Origin: DAIOXA01 sp050949165
GTDB lineage: Bacteria > Bacillota > Proteinivoracia > UBA4975
Length of the DNA stretch: 64,000 nt
Assembly (NCBI GenBank): GCA_050949165.1
Contig: JBMNFF010000001.1
Location: forward strand, 806,001 to 870,000
Direction of reading: 5' to 3'
The notes below the pieces were generated by a model. That model was not told where the DNA came from. It did no database searches and saw nothing but the letters and a program-made list of their open reading frames with translations. Positions 55,183 through 63,963 of this stretch are shown here, piece after piece (the stretch's first letter is position 1; every line of letters begins with the position of its first letter). The position numbers were made by a program, and so were the translations under genes.

Positions 55183-57549
55183 CTAGCCGCGCAAGAATGC
55201 GCCGGCCTGCTCCAGGCGAGCTATAATCTTATCCAGCAAAGCCTGGACTTCCCGGTCTTTCAGAGTCCGCTCCCGGTGCCGGAAGGAGAGGGCAAAGGCC
55301 AGACTCTTGCGGTCGGCTCCCAGGTTGGGGCCGCTGTAGACATCAAAGCAATCCACCGCCTCCAGCAACTCGCCGCCCTCCTCCTTGATTATAGCCAGCA
55401 AACAGCCTGCCTCGGTGGCCAGGTCCGTTTCCACCGCCAGGTCGCGGCGAATGGCCGGGTACCGGGATGGCGCCCGAAAATCTCTCTGCCCGCTGACGGC
55501 TGCAGCCAGGACCTGGAAATCCAAATCAAAGGCCCACACCTCGCCATCCAGCTTCCAGCCGGCGGCGATGGCGGGATGGACCTGGCCCAGGTAACCGGCG
55601 TGGACGCCGTCGATGCTGACCTGGGCGCAGCGGCCCGGGTGGAACTGCTCCCGGACGGCCCTTTCAAACTGGGCTGTAAGGTTCAAGCCCGCAAGAAGTT
55701 CTTCGACAATGCCCTTGACATGGTAGAAATTATAGGCTTTGGCCTCCTGCTGCCAGTGCCCGGGCGTCGACCCCGCCAGGGCCCCGGCCACCCGCTTGGC
55801 CTGATAGGGCAGGGTTTGGCCGGAATCGGACCAGTAAATATTGCCCAACTCAAAAATGGCCACGCTTTGCAATCCATGGGCCAGATTGTAGGCCACCGTC
55901 TCCAGCAGCGAAGGCAGCATCTCACCCCGCATGACCGAGCGCTCCCGGGTCAGGGGATTGGAAATCGTCACCCCCGCTGCTGCCTTGGTCCTTTCGGTCA
56001 TCTCCGGACTGATGAAGGAATAAGCGACCGCCTCGTGGAGGCCGCAGCCGCAGAGGATATCCCGAATCTGCCACTCCAGCTGCTGATGGGGCTTGCGCGC
56101 CCCCAGGGTCAAGGGGCCATGGGGCAGGGTGGCGGGGATATTGTCCAGACCCTGGAGACGGCCCACTTCTTCGGCAATGTCTTGCCAGACCCGAAGATCC
56201 CGGCGGCGAGGGGTGCAGTTCACCAGCAATTGCTCCCCGGCGCCCCCGACTTCCAAACCCAGGTTGGTCAGCAGCTCCGCCGCCCGCTCCCGGGAGATCT
56301 CGGTCCCCAGGAGGGAGTTGATATCCGTCAGATCGGCCTCCACCGTCCACTTTTCCACCGCTTCGCTTCCGGCGCCGACCAGGTTCCCCACTCTCCCTCC
56401 GGCTAAATCCCGGATAAGAGCGGCGGCCCTATGGGAAGCAGTGGTAATCACTGCGGGATCCACGCCCTTCTCATAACGGTTGCCGGCTTCGGAGCTGATG
56501 CCAAGGGCCTTGCTGGTAATGCGGACGCTGACCGGGTCGAAACCCGCCGACTCCAGGAGGATGTTGCTGGTGTTTTCGTCCACCTCGCTGTCCAGGCTGC
56601 CCATCACCCCGGCAATGGCCACCGGGCGGTCGCCGGAGGTGATCAGCATCATCCGGGACTCCAGCTTGCGCTCCTTGCCGTCCAGGGTGACCATGGTCTC
56701 ACCGGGCCGGGCCTGGCGCACGGTGATTTCCGGCGCCGGCAGCTTATCGGCATCAAAGGCGTGCAGGGGCTGGCCCCATTCCAACATCACCAGGTTGGTG
56801 ATGTCCACGATGTTGTTGACGGGACGCATGCCGCAGGCCAGGAGGCGGAGCTGTAGACTCAGTGGTGAAGGCTGCACCTTGACATCCCGGAGCATGCGCC
56901 CGGTATAGCGATAGCAGGCCTCGGTCTCTATGCGCACAGAAATGCCGGATTCTTCCCCCTGGACAGCCGGGGGTTCGGGCAGGGCAAAGGGTTTGCCCAA
57001 CACTGCCGAAAGCTCTGCCGCCAGGCCCCGGATGCTGAGGAGATCGCCCCGGTTGGCGGTGAGCTCGATATCCAGCACCACATCATCCAGACCCAGACAC
57101 TGGGCCAGAGGCTGCCCCAGTTGGGAATCCGGGGGCAACTGGAGGATGCCGTCATCTTCCTGGATAATCTCCAACTGCAATTCGGAGGCGGAACAGAGCA
57201 TACCCTCCGAGACCTCGCCGCGGATCTTAGACCGCTTAATCTTGAAATTCCCCGGCAGGACTGCGCCGATCTTGGCCAGAGGCACCCTGTTGCCCGGGGC
57301 GATGTTCTTGGCGCCGCAGACCACCGAATAGGTATCGACTCCGTCGCTGACCTTGGTCAGGGAGAGGCGATCGGCATTGGGATGGGGGCGCACTTCCAGG
57401 AGTTCCGCCACCACCACCCCCTCCAGGGTCTCGGCCAGGGGAGTAATTTCTTCAACGGGAAAGCCCGCCCCCGTCAGAGCCTCTGCCACCTGCTGTGGAG
57501 AAAGGTCAAACTGCAGTATTTCCTTGAGCCAATTGTATGAGACTTTCAT
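55183..57549 (-). CDS. pheT: Phenylalanyl-tRNA synthetase beta subunit
   Basis: A 788-residue PheT. The N-terminal MKVSYNWLKE and tRNA-binding OB domain (VVVAELLEVRPHPNADRLSLTKV, then VCGAKNI) are followed by the B3/B4 editing domain, the B5 domain, the catalytic-like core and the C-terminal ferredoxin-fold anticodon-binding domain (PSRYPAIRRDLAVE). It pairs with PheS as a heterotetramer to charge tRNA-Phe. It starts directly at the pheS stop. Confidence 0.97.
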   Translation of the reverse strand: MKVSYNWLKEILQFDLSPQQVAEALTGAGFPVEEITPLAETLEGVVVAELLEVRPHPNADRLSLTKVSDGVDTYSVVCGAKNIAPGNRVPLAKIGAVLPGNFKIKRSKIRGEVSEGMLCSASELQLEIIQEDDGILQLPPDSQLGQPLAQCLGLDDVVLDIELTANRGDLLSIRGLAAELSAVLGKPFALPEPPAVQGEESGISVRIETEACYRYTGRMLRDVKVQPSPLSLQLRLLACGMRPVNNIVDITNLVMLEWGQPLHAFDADKLPAPEITVRQARPGETMVTLDGKERKLESRMMLITSGDRPVAIAGVMGSLDSEVDENTSNILLESAGFDPVSVRITSKALGISSEAGNRYEKGVDPAVITTASHRAAALIRDLAGGRVGNLVGAGSEAVEKWTVEADLTDINSLLGTEISRERAAELLTNLGLEVGGAGEQLLVNCTPRRRDLRVWQDIAEEVGRLQGLDNIPATLPHGPLTLGARKPHQQLEWQIRDILCGCGLHEAVAYSFISPEMTERTKAAAGVTISNPLTRERSVMRGEMLPSLLETVAYNLAHGLQSVAIFELGNIYWSDSGQTLPYQAKRVAGALAGSTPGHWQQEAKAYNFYHVKGIVEELLAGLNLTAQFERAVREQFHPGRCAQVSIDGVHAGYLGQVHPAIAAGWKLDGEVWAFDLDFQVLAAAVSGQRDFRAPSRYPAIRRDLAVETDLATEAGCLLAIIKEEGGELLEAVDCFDVYSGPNLGADRKSLAFALSFRHRERTLKDREVQALLDKIIARLEQAGAFLRG

Positions 57550-58589
57550 TTAGCCAAGACCTCCCTGAAACTGTTCTAGCACCCGCAGGTCGTTTTGGTA
57601 CAAGTGGCGGATGTCCTGAATTCCATACTTGAGCATGGCAACCCGGTCAATCCCCAGGCCAAAGGCAAAGCCGGAGACTGCCTTGGGATCGTAGCCCGAC
57701 ATCTCCAGTACCCGGGGATGCACCATTCCCGCCCCCAGGATTTCCAGCCAGCCGGTCTCTCCGCACATGCGGCAGCCCTGGCCGTCGCAGGCGGTACAGA
57801 GGATATCTACCTCGACACTGGGCTCGGTGAAGGGAAAGAAGCTGGGACGCAGGCGAATCTGCTGCCGGGGACCGAAGAGCTCCCGGGCAAAGAGGAGCAG
57901 AGTTCCCTTGAGATCGGCCAGAGAGATGCCCTTGTCGATGACCAGTCCCTCAATTTGAAAGAACATGGGCGAGTGGGTGGCGTCGTCATCCTTGCGGTAG
58001 ACCTTGCCAGGGCAAATCATCTTCAGGGGCAGGGCGCCCTTTGCCTTCTCCATGCTCCTGACCTGGACAGGGGAGGTATGGGTGCGCAACACCGTCTCCT
58101 CGTCGATATAAAAGGTATCCTGCATATCCCGGGCGGGATGATGCTTGGGCACGTTGAGGGCGACAAAATTATAATAGTCCGTCTCGATTTCCGGCCCCTC
58201 CTCAATGCTGTAACCGAGACCCAGGAAGACATCCTCGATCTGGCGGCGGATCTGGTGAATGGGGTGGATGGTTCCCCGCCGGGGCCTGATGCCCGGCAGC
58301 GTCACATCCACTGTTTCTTGGGCAAGCTTCTGCTCCTTGCTCCTGCGCCTCCAGGAGCTGCCTCCTGGCCAAAAGGGCCGCCTCCAAAGCATCCCTGACC
58401 TCATTGGCCAATTTACCCAACCTCGGGCGCTCCTCCGGGGGCATGGTCCCCATCTGCCTGAGGACGGCGGTGAGTTGACCCTTTTTGCCCAAGAAGGGTG
58501 AGACGGACTTCCTCCAGTTCCTTGAGATCTGCCGCGGCAGCGATGGTGTCCATGGCCTGATTCTCTAGCTTCTTCAGCATTTCTTCCAT
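57550..58589 (-). pseudogene. pheS: Phenylalanyl-tRNA synthetase alpha subunit, broken by two +1 frameshifts as read
   Basis: The true start is ATG at 58589 with GGAGGG upstream. The reading frame gives the PheS coiled-coil N terminus to LTLLG, then shifts at about 58488-58490 where one G is extra. The second frame (KKGQLTAVLRQMG...LLEAQ) runs to about 58345, where another extra base moves the reading into the third frame. That frame carries VDVTLPGIRPRRG, the motif-2/3 region and GFAFGLGIDRVAMLKYGI intact. All pieces match PheS in order, about 345 residues after correction. With an intact pheT and T-box, sequencing or assembly error is most likely; true loss would be lethal unless another copy exists. 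Confidence 0.85.
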
Positions 58590-58599
58590 AACAATCCCT

Positions 58600-58962
58600 C
58601 CTTATAATAAAAAACACCCTCCGTCTGGGACGAAAGGTATTCCGCGGTACCACCCATATTCCCGCTTTTTAGGTGCGGGCACTCTTTCCGATAACGGCGG
58701 ATAGCCGATCCGGCCTACCAGACAACCGTCCTTCAGCCCGATGATTTGGAAGGGAACTTCCTGCAAGCGCTCCCGCCCGGCGCTCTCAGTCACGGCGCCG
58801 GCTCCCTGTCCCGGGGCAAAATGCAGTACTCGCTTCCGCTCTATCTCTGTTCATAATGGAGTTTTTTATAGATCATATAAGCAGAGACAAAACCAGTCAG
58901 TTCAAAGAGCCGCCAAAAGAATCCAGCAAGGCGCAATCGGCAGCACCCCCGGTAAAAGTATG
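58600..58962 (-). promoter_or_regulatory. T-box leader of pheST
   Basis: The minus strand has the T-box core GGGTGGTACCGCGG (58655-58642). Downstream is CGTCCCAGACGGAGGGTG followed by TTTTTTATT (about 58627-58605), which can act as antiterminator partner or terminator. An AGTA-type Stem I motif is near 58832, and a TTC triplet near 58757 could be the Phe specifier. It fills the 400-base gap before pheS. Expected to induce pheST when tRNA-Phe is uncharged. Confidence 0.85.
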
Positions 58963-58967
58963 TCCTA

Positions 58968-58996
58968 ATTATACACATAATCTCCGGGGAAAACAA
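58968..58996 (-). promoter_or_regulatory. Promoter of pheST
   Basis: TTGTTT (58996-58991) and TATAAT (58973-58968) on the minus strand are 17 bases apart, placed right after the stop of the SpoU-type methyltransferase gene. Confidence 0.65.
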
Positions 58997-58997
58997 G

Positions 58998-59780
58998 TTA
59001 CAGGCCCTTATGGATAATTGCCTGATAGAGAACCAGGGTCGCCGCCATGGCGGCGTTGAGGGACTCCTGTCCCCCGGGCATGGGGATGGTCAGGGAATGA
59101 GCGCAGGCGCCGGCGATTTCCGGGCTGACGCCATGGGCCTCGCTGCCCACCACCAGGGCCAGCTTGCCGGAATAGTCATAGCGGTGGAAGGGAGTGCCGC
59201 CCCTGGGTTCCATGCCGATCAGGCGGTACTCCTCCGCCTCAACCCACTGCAAAAGTTCTGAAGCGGCCAGGTTGGCGACCCAGGGTACGCGGAATATGCC
59301 GCCCATGCTGGCGCGGACCACCTTGGGCGAACTGAGGTCCACGGTGCCGCTGACGGCCAGCACACCGTTAACCCCCGCTGCCGCGGCGGAGCGCAGCAGG
59401 GTTCCTGCATTGCCGGGATCCCGGATGCCGTCCAGGATCAGGACCAGGTCCCCCTCGATGTCCTTCAAGCCCCGGGCGGGCAGGGGAAAGATCGCCATTA
59501 TTCCCTGGGAGGTCTCGGTATCCCCGGCCTGGGCCATGAGGTCGGGGGCCAGCTCCAGGCGGGGGAAATCCCATTGACCAACCTTCTCCATTGCCCCGGG
59601 GCTGAGGAGAGGGGGTGATATGACCAATTTCAGCGGCCGCCAACCCGCCGCCACGCCGTCCTCCACCAGGCGCAATCCCTCGGCCAAAAAGGCCTTTTGC
59701 TGCTGCCGGTGCTTGCGGCTATAGAGCTTGAGCAAAGCCTTGAACTCGGGGTTTTGCCGAGAAGTAATCACTTCTGCCAC
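58998..59780 (-). CDS. SpoU/TrmH-family RNA 2'-O-methyltransferase
   Basis: A 260-residue SPOUT enzyme. The N-terminal substrate-binding domain (SRQNPEFKALLKLYSRKHRQQQKAFLAEGLRLVED) precedes the knotted SAM-binding domain with LDGIRDPGNAGTLLRSAAAAGV, LVVGSEAHGVSPE and IPMPGGQESLNAAMAATLVLYQ. It methylates a ribose in rRNA or tRNA; the exact site is unknown. It follows rplT and precedes pheST, a common Bacillota order. Confidence 0.93.
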   Translation of the reverse strand: MAEVITSRQNPEFKALLKLYSRKHRQQQKAFLAEGLRLVEDGVAAGWRPLKLVISPPLLSPGAMEKVGQWDFPRLELAPDLMAQAGDTETSQGIMAIFPLPARGLKDIEGDLVLILDGIRDPGNAGTLLRSAAAAGVNGVLAVSGTVDLSSPKVVRASMGGIFRVPWVANLAASELLQWVEAEEYRLIGMEPRGGTPFHRYDYSGKLALVVGSEAHGVSPEIAGACAHSLTIPMPGGQESLNAAMAATLVLYQAIIHKGL

Positions 59781-59832
59781 CTGCCTTCCCTATCCCTATA
59801 TTTTCCCGCCTCCGGCCCAAAATCCTGCCGGA

Positions 59833-59858
59833 AAGGGAAAAAGCGCCCGTGGCGCTTT
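59833..59858 (-). terminator. Terminator after rplT
   Basis: AAAGCGCC / GGCGCTTT (59858-59851 with 59847-59840) is followed by TTCCC on the minus strand, immediately past the rplT stop. The T-run is short. Confidence 0.7.
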
Positions 59859-59860
59859 TG

Positions 59861-60214
59861 CTATTTTGCAGCTTTGACCTGCTCCACCAGCTGGCTGAAA
59901 CCCTGGGCGTCGTTGACGGCCATGTCGGCCAGCATCTTGCGGTTGATATTGACGCCGGCCTGCTTCAGCTGGTGCATCAATTGGCTGTAGGTGGTTCCGT
60001 TGCTGCGGGCGGCAGCGTTGATCCGGGCAATCCACAGTTTGCGGAAGTCCCGCTTGCGATTGCGGCGGTCCCGGTAAGCATAGGAAAGGGATTTGAGCAT
60101 CTGCTCATTGGCCCGACGATAGGCACGGCTCTTGGCGCCGAAATATCCCTTAGCTAATTTGAGAACTTTTTTATGACGTTGACGGGTTTGCACACCCGGT
60201 TTTACTCTTGGCAT
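59861..60214 (-). CDS. rplT: 50S ribosomal protein L20
   Basis: A 117-residue basic protein with the L20 sequence from MPRVKPGVQTRQRHKKVLKL to LVEQVKAAK, including FGAKSRAYRRANEQMLKSL. It binds 23S early in 50S assembly and in many Bacillota represses the infC-rpmI-rplT operon by binding its leader. Last gene of that operon. Confidence 0.98.
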   Translation of the reverse strand: MPRVKPGVQTRQRHKKVLKLAKGYFGAKSRAYRRANEQMLKSLSYAYRDRRNRKRDFRKLWIARINAAARSNGTTYSQLMHQLKQAGVNINRKMLADMAVNDAQGFSQLVEQVKAAK

Positions 60215-60236
60215 AGGTATTCAGCCTCCTTATATA

Positions 60237-60431
60237 TTAGTACGGCAGCATGCGCTCGACGGTTCTCTGGTCGGATTTGGCAATGAGAGCATTTTTGCGC
60301 AGATTGCGCTTGCGCTTGGCGGATTTTTTGGTGAGAATGTGGCTGGTGAAGGCGTGGGTGCGCTTAAATTTACCGGTTCCCGTCTTCCGAAAACGCTTGG
60401 CGGCGCCGCGATGAGTTTTGATTTTTGGCAC
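60237..60431 (-). CDS. rpmI: 50S ribosomal protein L35
   Basis: A 64-residue, highly basic protein matching L35 over its whole length (MPKIKTHRGAAKRFRKTGTG, then KRNLRKN). It lies 20 nt after infC and 22 nt before rplT. Confidence 0.98.
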   Translation of the reverse strand: MPKIKTHRGAAKRFRKTGTGKFKRTHAFTSHILTKKSAKRKRNLRKNALIAKSDQRTVERMLPY

Positions 60432-60451
60432 GTCAGTATCCTCCTATATCT

Positions 60452-60967
60452 TTAACTTTGTTTAGGCGACAAGATCATGACCATGTTCCTGCCTTCCAAG
60501 CGGGCAGGCTTTTCCACATTTGCAATCTCGGCCAAATCGGCGGCCATGCGGTCACAGATTGCCTGACCCTGCTCGGGATGAGTCACCTGCCGACCCCGGA
60601 AGCGCACATTGACCTTGACTTTGTTCTTGTCCTTAAGAAATCTGATGGCATTGCGCAGCTTGACCTGGTAATCGTGTTCCTCGGTCTGGGGGCGAAGTTG
60701 CACTTCTTTGATGGTAATCACGTGTTGCTTTTTGCGGGATTCGCGATCCCGCTTGCTCTGCTCGTATTTGAACCGGCCATAGTCCATCATCTTGCACACG
60801 GGCGGCTTGGCTTGGGGGGCGACATTGACCAGGTCCAAATTCCTCTCCCCGGCCATCTCCAGGGCCTTCTTGAGGGGCACGATTCCCAGCTGTTCGCCGG
60901 TCTCGCTGACCAGGCGAACCTCCCTGGCCCGGATGGCCTCATTGAGCATTAAGTCTTTGCTGATAAT
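60452..60967 (-). CDS. infC: Translation initiation factor IF-3 with an AUU start
   Basis: A 171-residue IF3. The N domain opens SKDLMLNEAIRAREVRLV, the linker is basic, and the C domain has VNVRFRGRQVTHPEQG and MVMILSPK. ATT at 60967 is chosen as start because AGGAGG lies 6 nt upstream and the codons from there give the usual ISKDLMLNEAIR opening; the in-frame ATG seven codons on has no ribosome site. Rare AUU starts let IF3 repress its own synthesis, as known in other bacteria. It heads infC-rpmI-rplT. Confidence 0.93.
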   Translation of the reverse strand: MISKDLMLNEAIRAREVRLVSETGEQLGIVPLKKALEMAGERNLDLVNVAPQAKPPVCKMMDYGRFKYEQSKRDRESRKKQHVITIKEVQLRPQTEEHDYQVKLRNAIRFLKDKNKVKVNVRFRGRQVTHPEQGQAICDRMAADLAEIANVEKPARLEGRNMVMILSPKQS

Positions 60968-60978
60968 GTAACACCTCC

Positions 60979-61012
60979 TAAAATAATAAAATGGGCAGGT
61001 CTACCTGCCCAT
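60979..61012 (-). promoter_or_regulatory. Attenuator hairpin in the infC-rpmI-rplT leader
   Basis: On the minus strand ATGGGCAGGT (61012-61003) pairs with ACCTGCCCAT (61000-60991), followed by TTTATTATTTT, directly before the infC ribosome site. The leader is about 140 nt long. The layout resembles L20-responsive leaders, in which the ribosomal protein favours termination. Confidence 0.75.
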
Positions 61013-61116
61013 AAAACACAACCAGAAATAAGACGGTTACGTTCTGGACCCCAGTAACAGCAAGAAGCGTCATGCGGGGTGAGAAGCCAGGTAGCCTCTA
61101 CTTGTTTTCCGCTAAC

Positions 61117-61145
61117 ATACTACACCTTATTGGCGAAAATGTCAA
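61117..61145 (-). promoter_or_regulatory. Promoter of infC-rpmI-rplT
   Basis: TTGACA (61145-61140) and TAGTAT (61122-61117) on the minus strand are 17 bases apart. The -35 overlaps the thrS stop codon. Confidence 0.78.
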
Positions 61146-63052
61146 TTCAATTCCCTTGTTTTTATTTCTCTCAGCACCCTGGCCTCAAAATCGGCGATAT
61201 CCACCTGCCCCACATCCCCTTCCTTGCGGGTGCGCAGGGCGGCCTTGCCCGCTTCTACTTCCTTGTCCCCGATTACCAACATATAGGGCACTTTCTCAGC
61301 CTGGCTGGCGCGAATCTTATAGCCAATCTTCTCATTGCGCAAGTCAGCTTCCACCCGGATGCCCGCGGCCTCCAGCCTCGCGGCCAGCTTCCGGGTAGAG
61401 TCGTGGTGCCGGTCGGCGATGGGCAGGATCTTAACCTGTACCGGAGACAGCCAAACCGGGAAGGCGCCGGCGAAGTGCTCGATGAGGATGCCCAGGAAGC
61501 GGTCGATGGCGCCGTAGGCCACCCGGTGCACCATGACAGGGCGGTGCTTCTGGCCGTCCTCTCCCGTATAGGTGAGGTCAAAGCGCTCGGGCATCTGGAA
61601 GTCCAGCTGGATGGTGGCGCACTGCCAGCTGCGCTTGAGGCAGTCCAGGACGTGGAAGTCGATCTTGGGCCCGTAGAAGGCGCCGTCGCCGGGATTGATC
61701 TTGTATTCTACGCCTTTGTTTTCCAGGACCCGAATCAGGGCATTGGTGGCCATCTCCCACTGTTCTTCGGCGCCCATGGACTTCTCGGGCCGGGTGCTGA
61801 TTTCCAAGCGGTAGTCCAGGCCGAAGACTTTGTACAACCGATCCACCAGGTCGATGACGCCGCTGATTTCCTCCTCAATCTGGCTGGGCAACATGAAGAT
61901 ATGGGCGTCGTCCTGGGTAAAGGCCCGGACCCGCATCAGGCCGTGGAGGGCGCCGGAACGCTCGTGGCGGTGGACCAGGCCCAGCTCGGCGGTGCGCAGG
62001 GGCAGATCCCGGTAGGAGCGGTGGCTGGTCAGGTACCAGAGCATGGCCCCGGGGCAGTTCATGGGCTTGAGGGCAAAGGGGTTGTCGTCCACTTCGGTGA
62101 AGTACATGTTCTCGGCATAGTTATCCCAGTGTCCCGACTGCTCCCACAGGCGCTTATTGAGGATCTGGGGGGTGCGGATTTCCATATACCCGTCCTTGGC
62201 ATGCTCTTCCCGCCACAGCTTCAAGAGCTCGTTCCAGATGATGACGCCCTTGGGATGGTAAAAGGGCATCCCCGGACCATCTTCGCTAATGGAAAAGAGG
62301 TCCAGCTCCCGGCCCAGCTTGCGGTGATCCCGCTTCTTGGCCTCTTCCAGGAGCTTCAGATGTTCTTCCAGCTGACTTTGCTTGACAAAGGAAGTGCCGT
62401 ACACCCTCTGGAGCATGACATTGTTCTCGTCCCCCCGCCAGTAGGCGCCGGCGACGCTGGTCAGTTTGAAGGCCCTGATGCGGCCGGTGCTGCCCACGTG
62501 GGGGCCGGCGCAGAGGTCGACAAAATCTCCCTGGCGGTAGTAGCTGATCTCAGCGTCTTCCGGCAGGTTTTCAATCAGCTCGACTTTGTAGTCCTCTCCC
62601 CGCTCTCGGAAAAATTTCAGGGCCTCTTCCCGGCTCAGGACCTGGCGTTGAAAGACGTGGTCTTCCTTGGCCAATTCCTGCATCCGCCGCTCTATCTTTT
62701 CCAGATCCGCCTGGGTCAGAGGCTCTTTCAGGTCAAAATCATAATAGAATCCGTCCTCGATGGCAGGGCCGATGGCCAGTTTGGCATCGGGATACAATTC
62801 CTTCACTGCCTGGGCCATGAGGTGAGCGCTGCTGTGGCGGTACACATCCCTGGCCTCGGGGCTGTCGAAGGTCAGGAGTTCCAGCTCCGCCTCCTGGGGC
62901 ATTTCCCGGTTCAGATCCCATAACTCCCCGTTAACCTTGGCGACAAGGACATCCTTGGCCAGCCCCTTGCTGATATCCTCGGCAACCTGCAGGGGAGTAA
63001 CGGGCCGGGGATATTCTCTCCTGCTTCCATCCTTTAAGATAACTGCTGCCAT
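61142..63052 (-). CDS. thrS: Threonyl-tRNA synthetase
   Basis: A 636-residue ThrRS. It has the TGS domain (1-62), the editing domain with HSSAHLMAQAVKELYP and a YYDF motif, then the class II core with motif 2 (RTAELGLVHRHERSGALHGLMRVRAFTQDDAHIF) and motif 3 (VHRVAYGAIDRFLGILIEHFAG). The C-terminal anticodon-binding domain follows. The zinc-binding cysteine is in MNCPGAM. It charges tRNA-Thr and clears Ser-tRNA-Thr. ATG at 63052 has GAGGAA upstream, and a T-box leader precedes it. Confidence 0.98.
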   Translation of the reverse strand: MAAVILKDGSRREYPRPVTPLQVAEDISKGLAKDVLVAKVNGELWDLNREMPQEAELELLTFDSPEARDVYRHSSAHLMAQAVKELYPDAKLAIGPAIEDGFYYDFDLKEPLTQADLEKIERRMQELAKEDHVFQRQVLSREEALKFFRERGEDYKVELIENLPEDAEISYYRQGDFVDLCAGPHVGSTGRIRAFKLTSVAGAYWRGDENNVMLQRVYGTSFVKQSQLEEHLKLLEEAKKRDHRKLGRELDLFSISEDGPGMPFYHPKGVIIWNELLKLWREEHAKDGYMEIRTPQILNKRLWEQSGHWDNYAENMYFTEVDDNPFALKPMNCPGAMLWYLTSHRSYRDLPLRTAELGLVHRHERSGALHGLMRVRAFTQDDAHIFMLPSQIEEEISGVIDLVDRLYKVFGLDYRLEISTRPEKSMGAEEQWEMATNALIRVLENKGVEYKINPGDGAFYGPKIDFHVLDCLKRSWQCATIQLDFQMPERFDLTYTGEDGQKHRPVMVHRVAYGAIDRFLGILIEHFAGAFPVWLSPVQVKILPIADRHHDSTRKLAARLEAAGIRVEADLRNEKIGYKIRASQAEKVPYMLVIGDKEVEAGKAALRTRKEGDVGQVDIADFEARVLREIKTRELN

Positions 63053-63065
63053 TTCAATTCCTCCT

Positions 63066-63296
63066 CAAAAACAAAAATCATCCTGTCCCAAGGGACGGAT
63101 GATGTAATCCGCGGTTCCACCCAAGTTGGAGGTTGCCCTCCCACTCATTTAGGGAAATAACGGTCCACAACCGGCAGGGGTTCGCCCCTGCAGCTCCGGG
63201 GTGGTAAGCCAAGTCTGGGCCTGAGGAAGCTTTCAGCTGTTGCTCCCCTCTCTGGACAGGCTCAGGGCAAGACCCATGTCCCCTTCACAGCTTTGG
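63066..63296 (-). promoter_or_regulatory. T-box leader of thrS
   Basis: The T-box core GGGTGGAACCGCGG is at 63122-63109. The terminator is ATCATCC with GGATGAT outer arms plus GTCCC/GGGAC inner arms (63103-63077), followed by TTTTTGTTTTTG. An ACC triplet near 63202 lies in a candidate specifier loop. This predicts induction of thrS by uncharged tRNA-Thr. Confidence 0.88.
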
Positions 63297-63301
63297 AAGT
63301 G

Positions 63302-63330
63302 ATTATACTCCATCCAAACAGCCATGTCAA
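63302..63330 (-). promoter_or_regulatory. Promoter of thrS
   Basis: A consensus pair on the minus strand: TTGACA (63330-63325), 17 bases, TATAAT (63307-63302). Confidence 0.88.
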
Positions 63331-63336
63331 CAGAGG

Positions 63337-63963
63337 TCAAAATAAGTGGACCACCAGGGCTTGCCCCAAACCCACCAAGGCCCCCAGGACGCCACCCATG
63401 ACCTCGATGAGCTTTAGTTCCCGACCGGCCACCGAGTAGACAATTGCCTCCATGTGCTCCCAGTCCATGCTCACCAATCTGTCCTCCACCAGGCCAGCCA
63501 AGTCCAGAGACGCCATGACGCGACCGGCCAGCTGAGGGCCGCTGTCGGACAAGATAGTCGCAACTTCCCTGGTAACGGCATTTCTAACTGCAGAGCCAAT
63601 TCTCTCCCTGAGTCCCCAGGGCAGGGGTGAGAGCAAGGGAAGCCCAGAAAGCCGACTGGCCGCAGCTTCTCCGGCCAGCTCGGCCATATTGGCCTGCACG
63701 TCGGGGGAGCTGAGGGCAGCTGCAATCTGCTCCCGGGAGAGGAGCTCGGTGGCCACGACCTGGCCGACCGCCCGGGCCAGATCCCGGCGCCGGCGGGGGA
63801 TTACCCCCTGTATCTTCAGCGGTCCCAGGGACAGAACCCGGCGGGGCCAGAACAAAAATTTAATGGCCAGGAAATTTGTCACCCAGCCGATGGCGCCCCC
63901 CACCAGGGGGAAGAAAATAAAATAGAGCACCGGTGCATCATTCCCTTCCTTCTGATGATACAC
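63337..63963 (-). CDS. DUF445 family membrane protein
   Basis: A 208-residue protein with an N-terminal transmembrane segment ending GGAIGWVTNFLAIKFLFWP, a cytoplasmic amphipathic region (IQGVIPRRRRDLARAVGQVVATELLS) and a C-terminal hydrophobic helix (LIEVMGGVLGALVGLGQALV), the DUF445/YheB pattern. Some members affect spore or envelope properties; the role here is unknown. GTG at 63963 is used provisionally; it lies in one arm of an imperfect 13-nt inverted repeat (63929-63941 with 63955-63967). A GTG at 63930 in the other arm is an alternative. Confidence 0.82.
   Translation of the reverse strand: MYHQKEGNDAPVLYFIFFPLVGGAIGWVTNFLAIKFLFWPRRVLSLGPLKIQGVIPRRRRDLARAVGQVVATELLSREQIAAALSSPDVQANMAELAGEAAASRLSGLPLLSPLPWGLRERIGSAVRNAVTREVATILSDSGPQLAGRVMASLDLAGLVEDRLVSMDWEHMEAIVYSVAGRELKLIEVMGGVLGALVGLGQALVVHLF

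Noticed and set aside
61079..62923. Open frame of 614 codons on the plus strand opposite thrS
   Set aside because: It is the antisense of a fully conserved ThrRS; its length reflects GC-rich codon bias and it shows no family motif.
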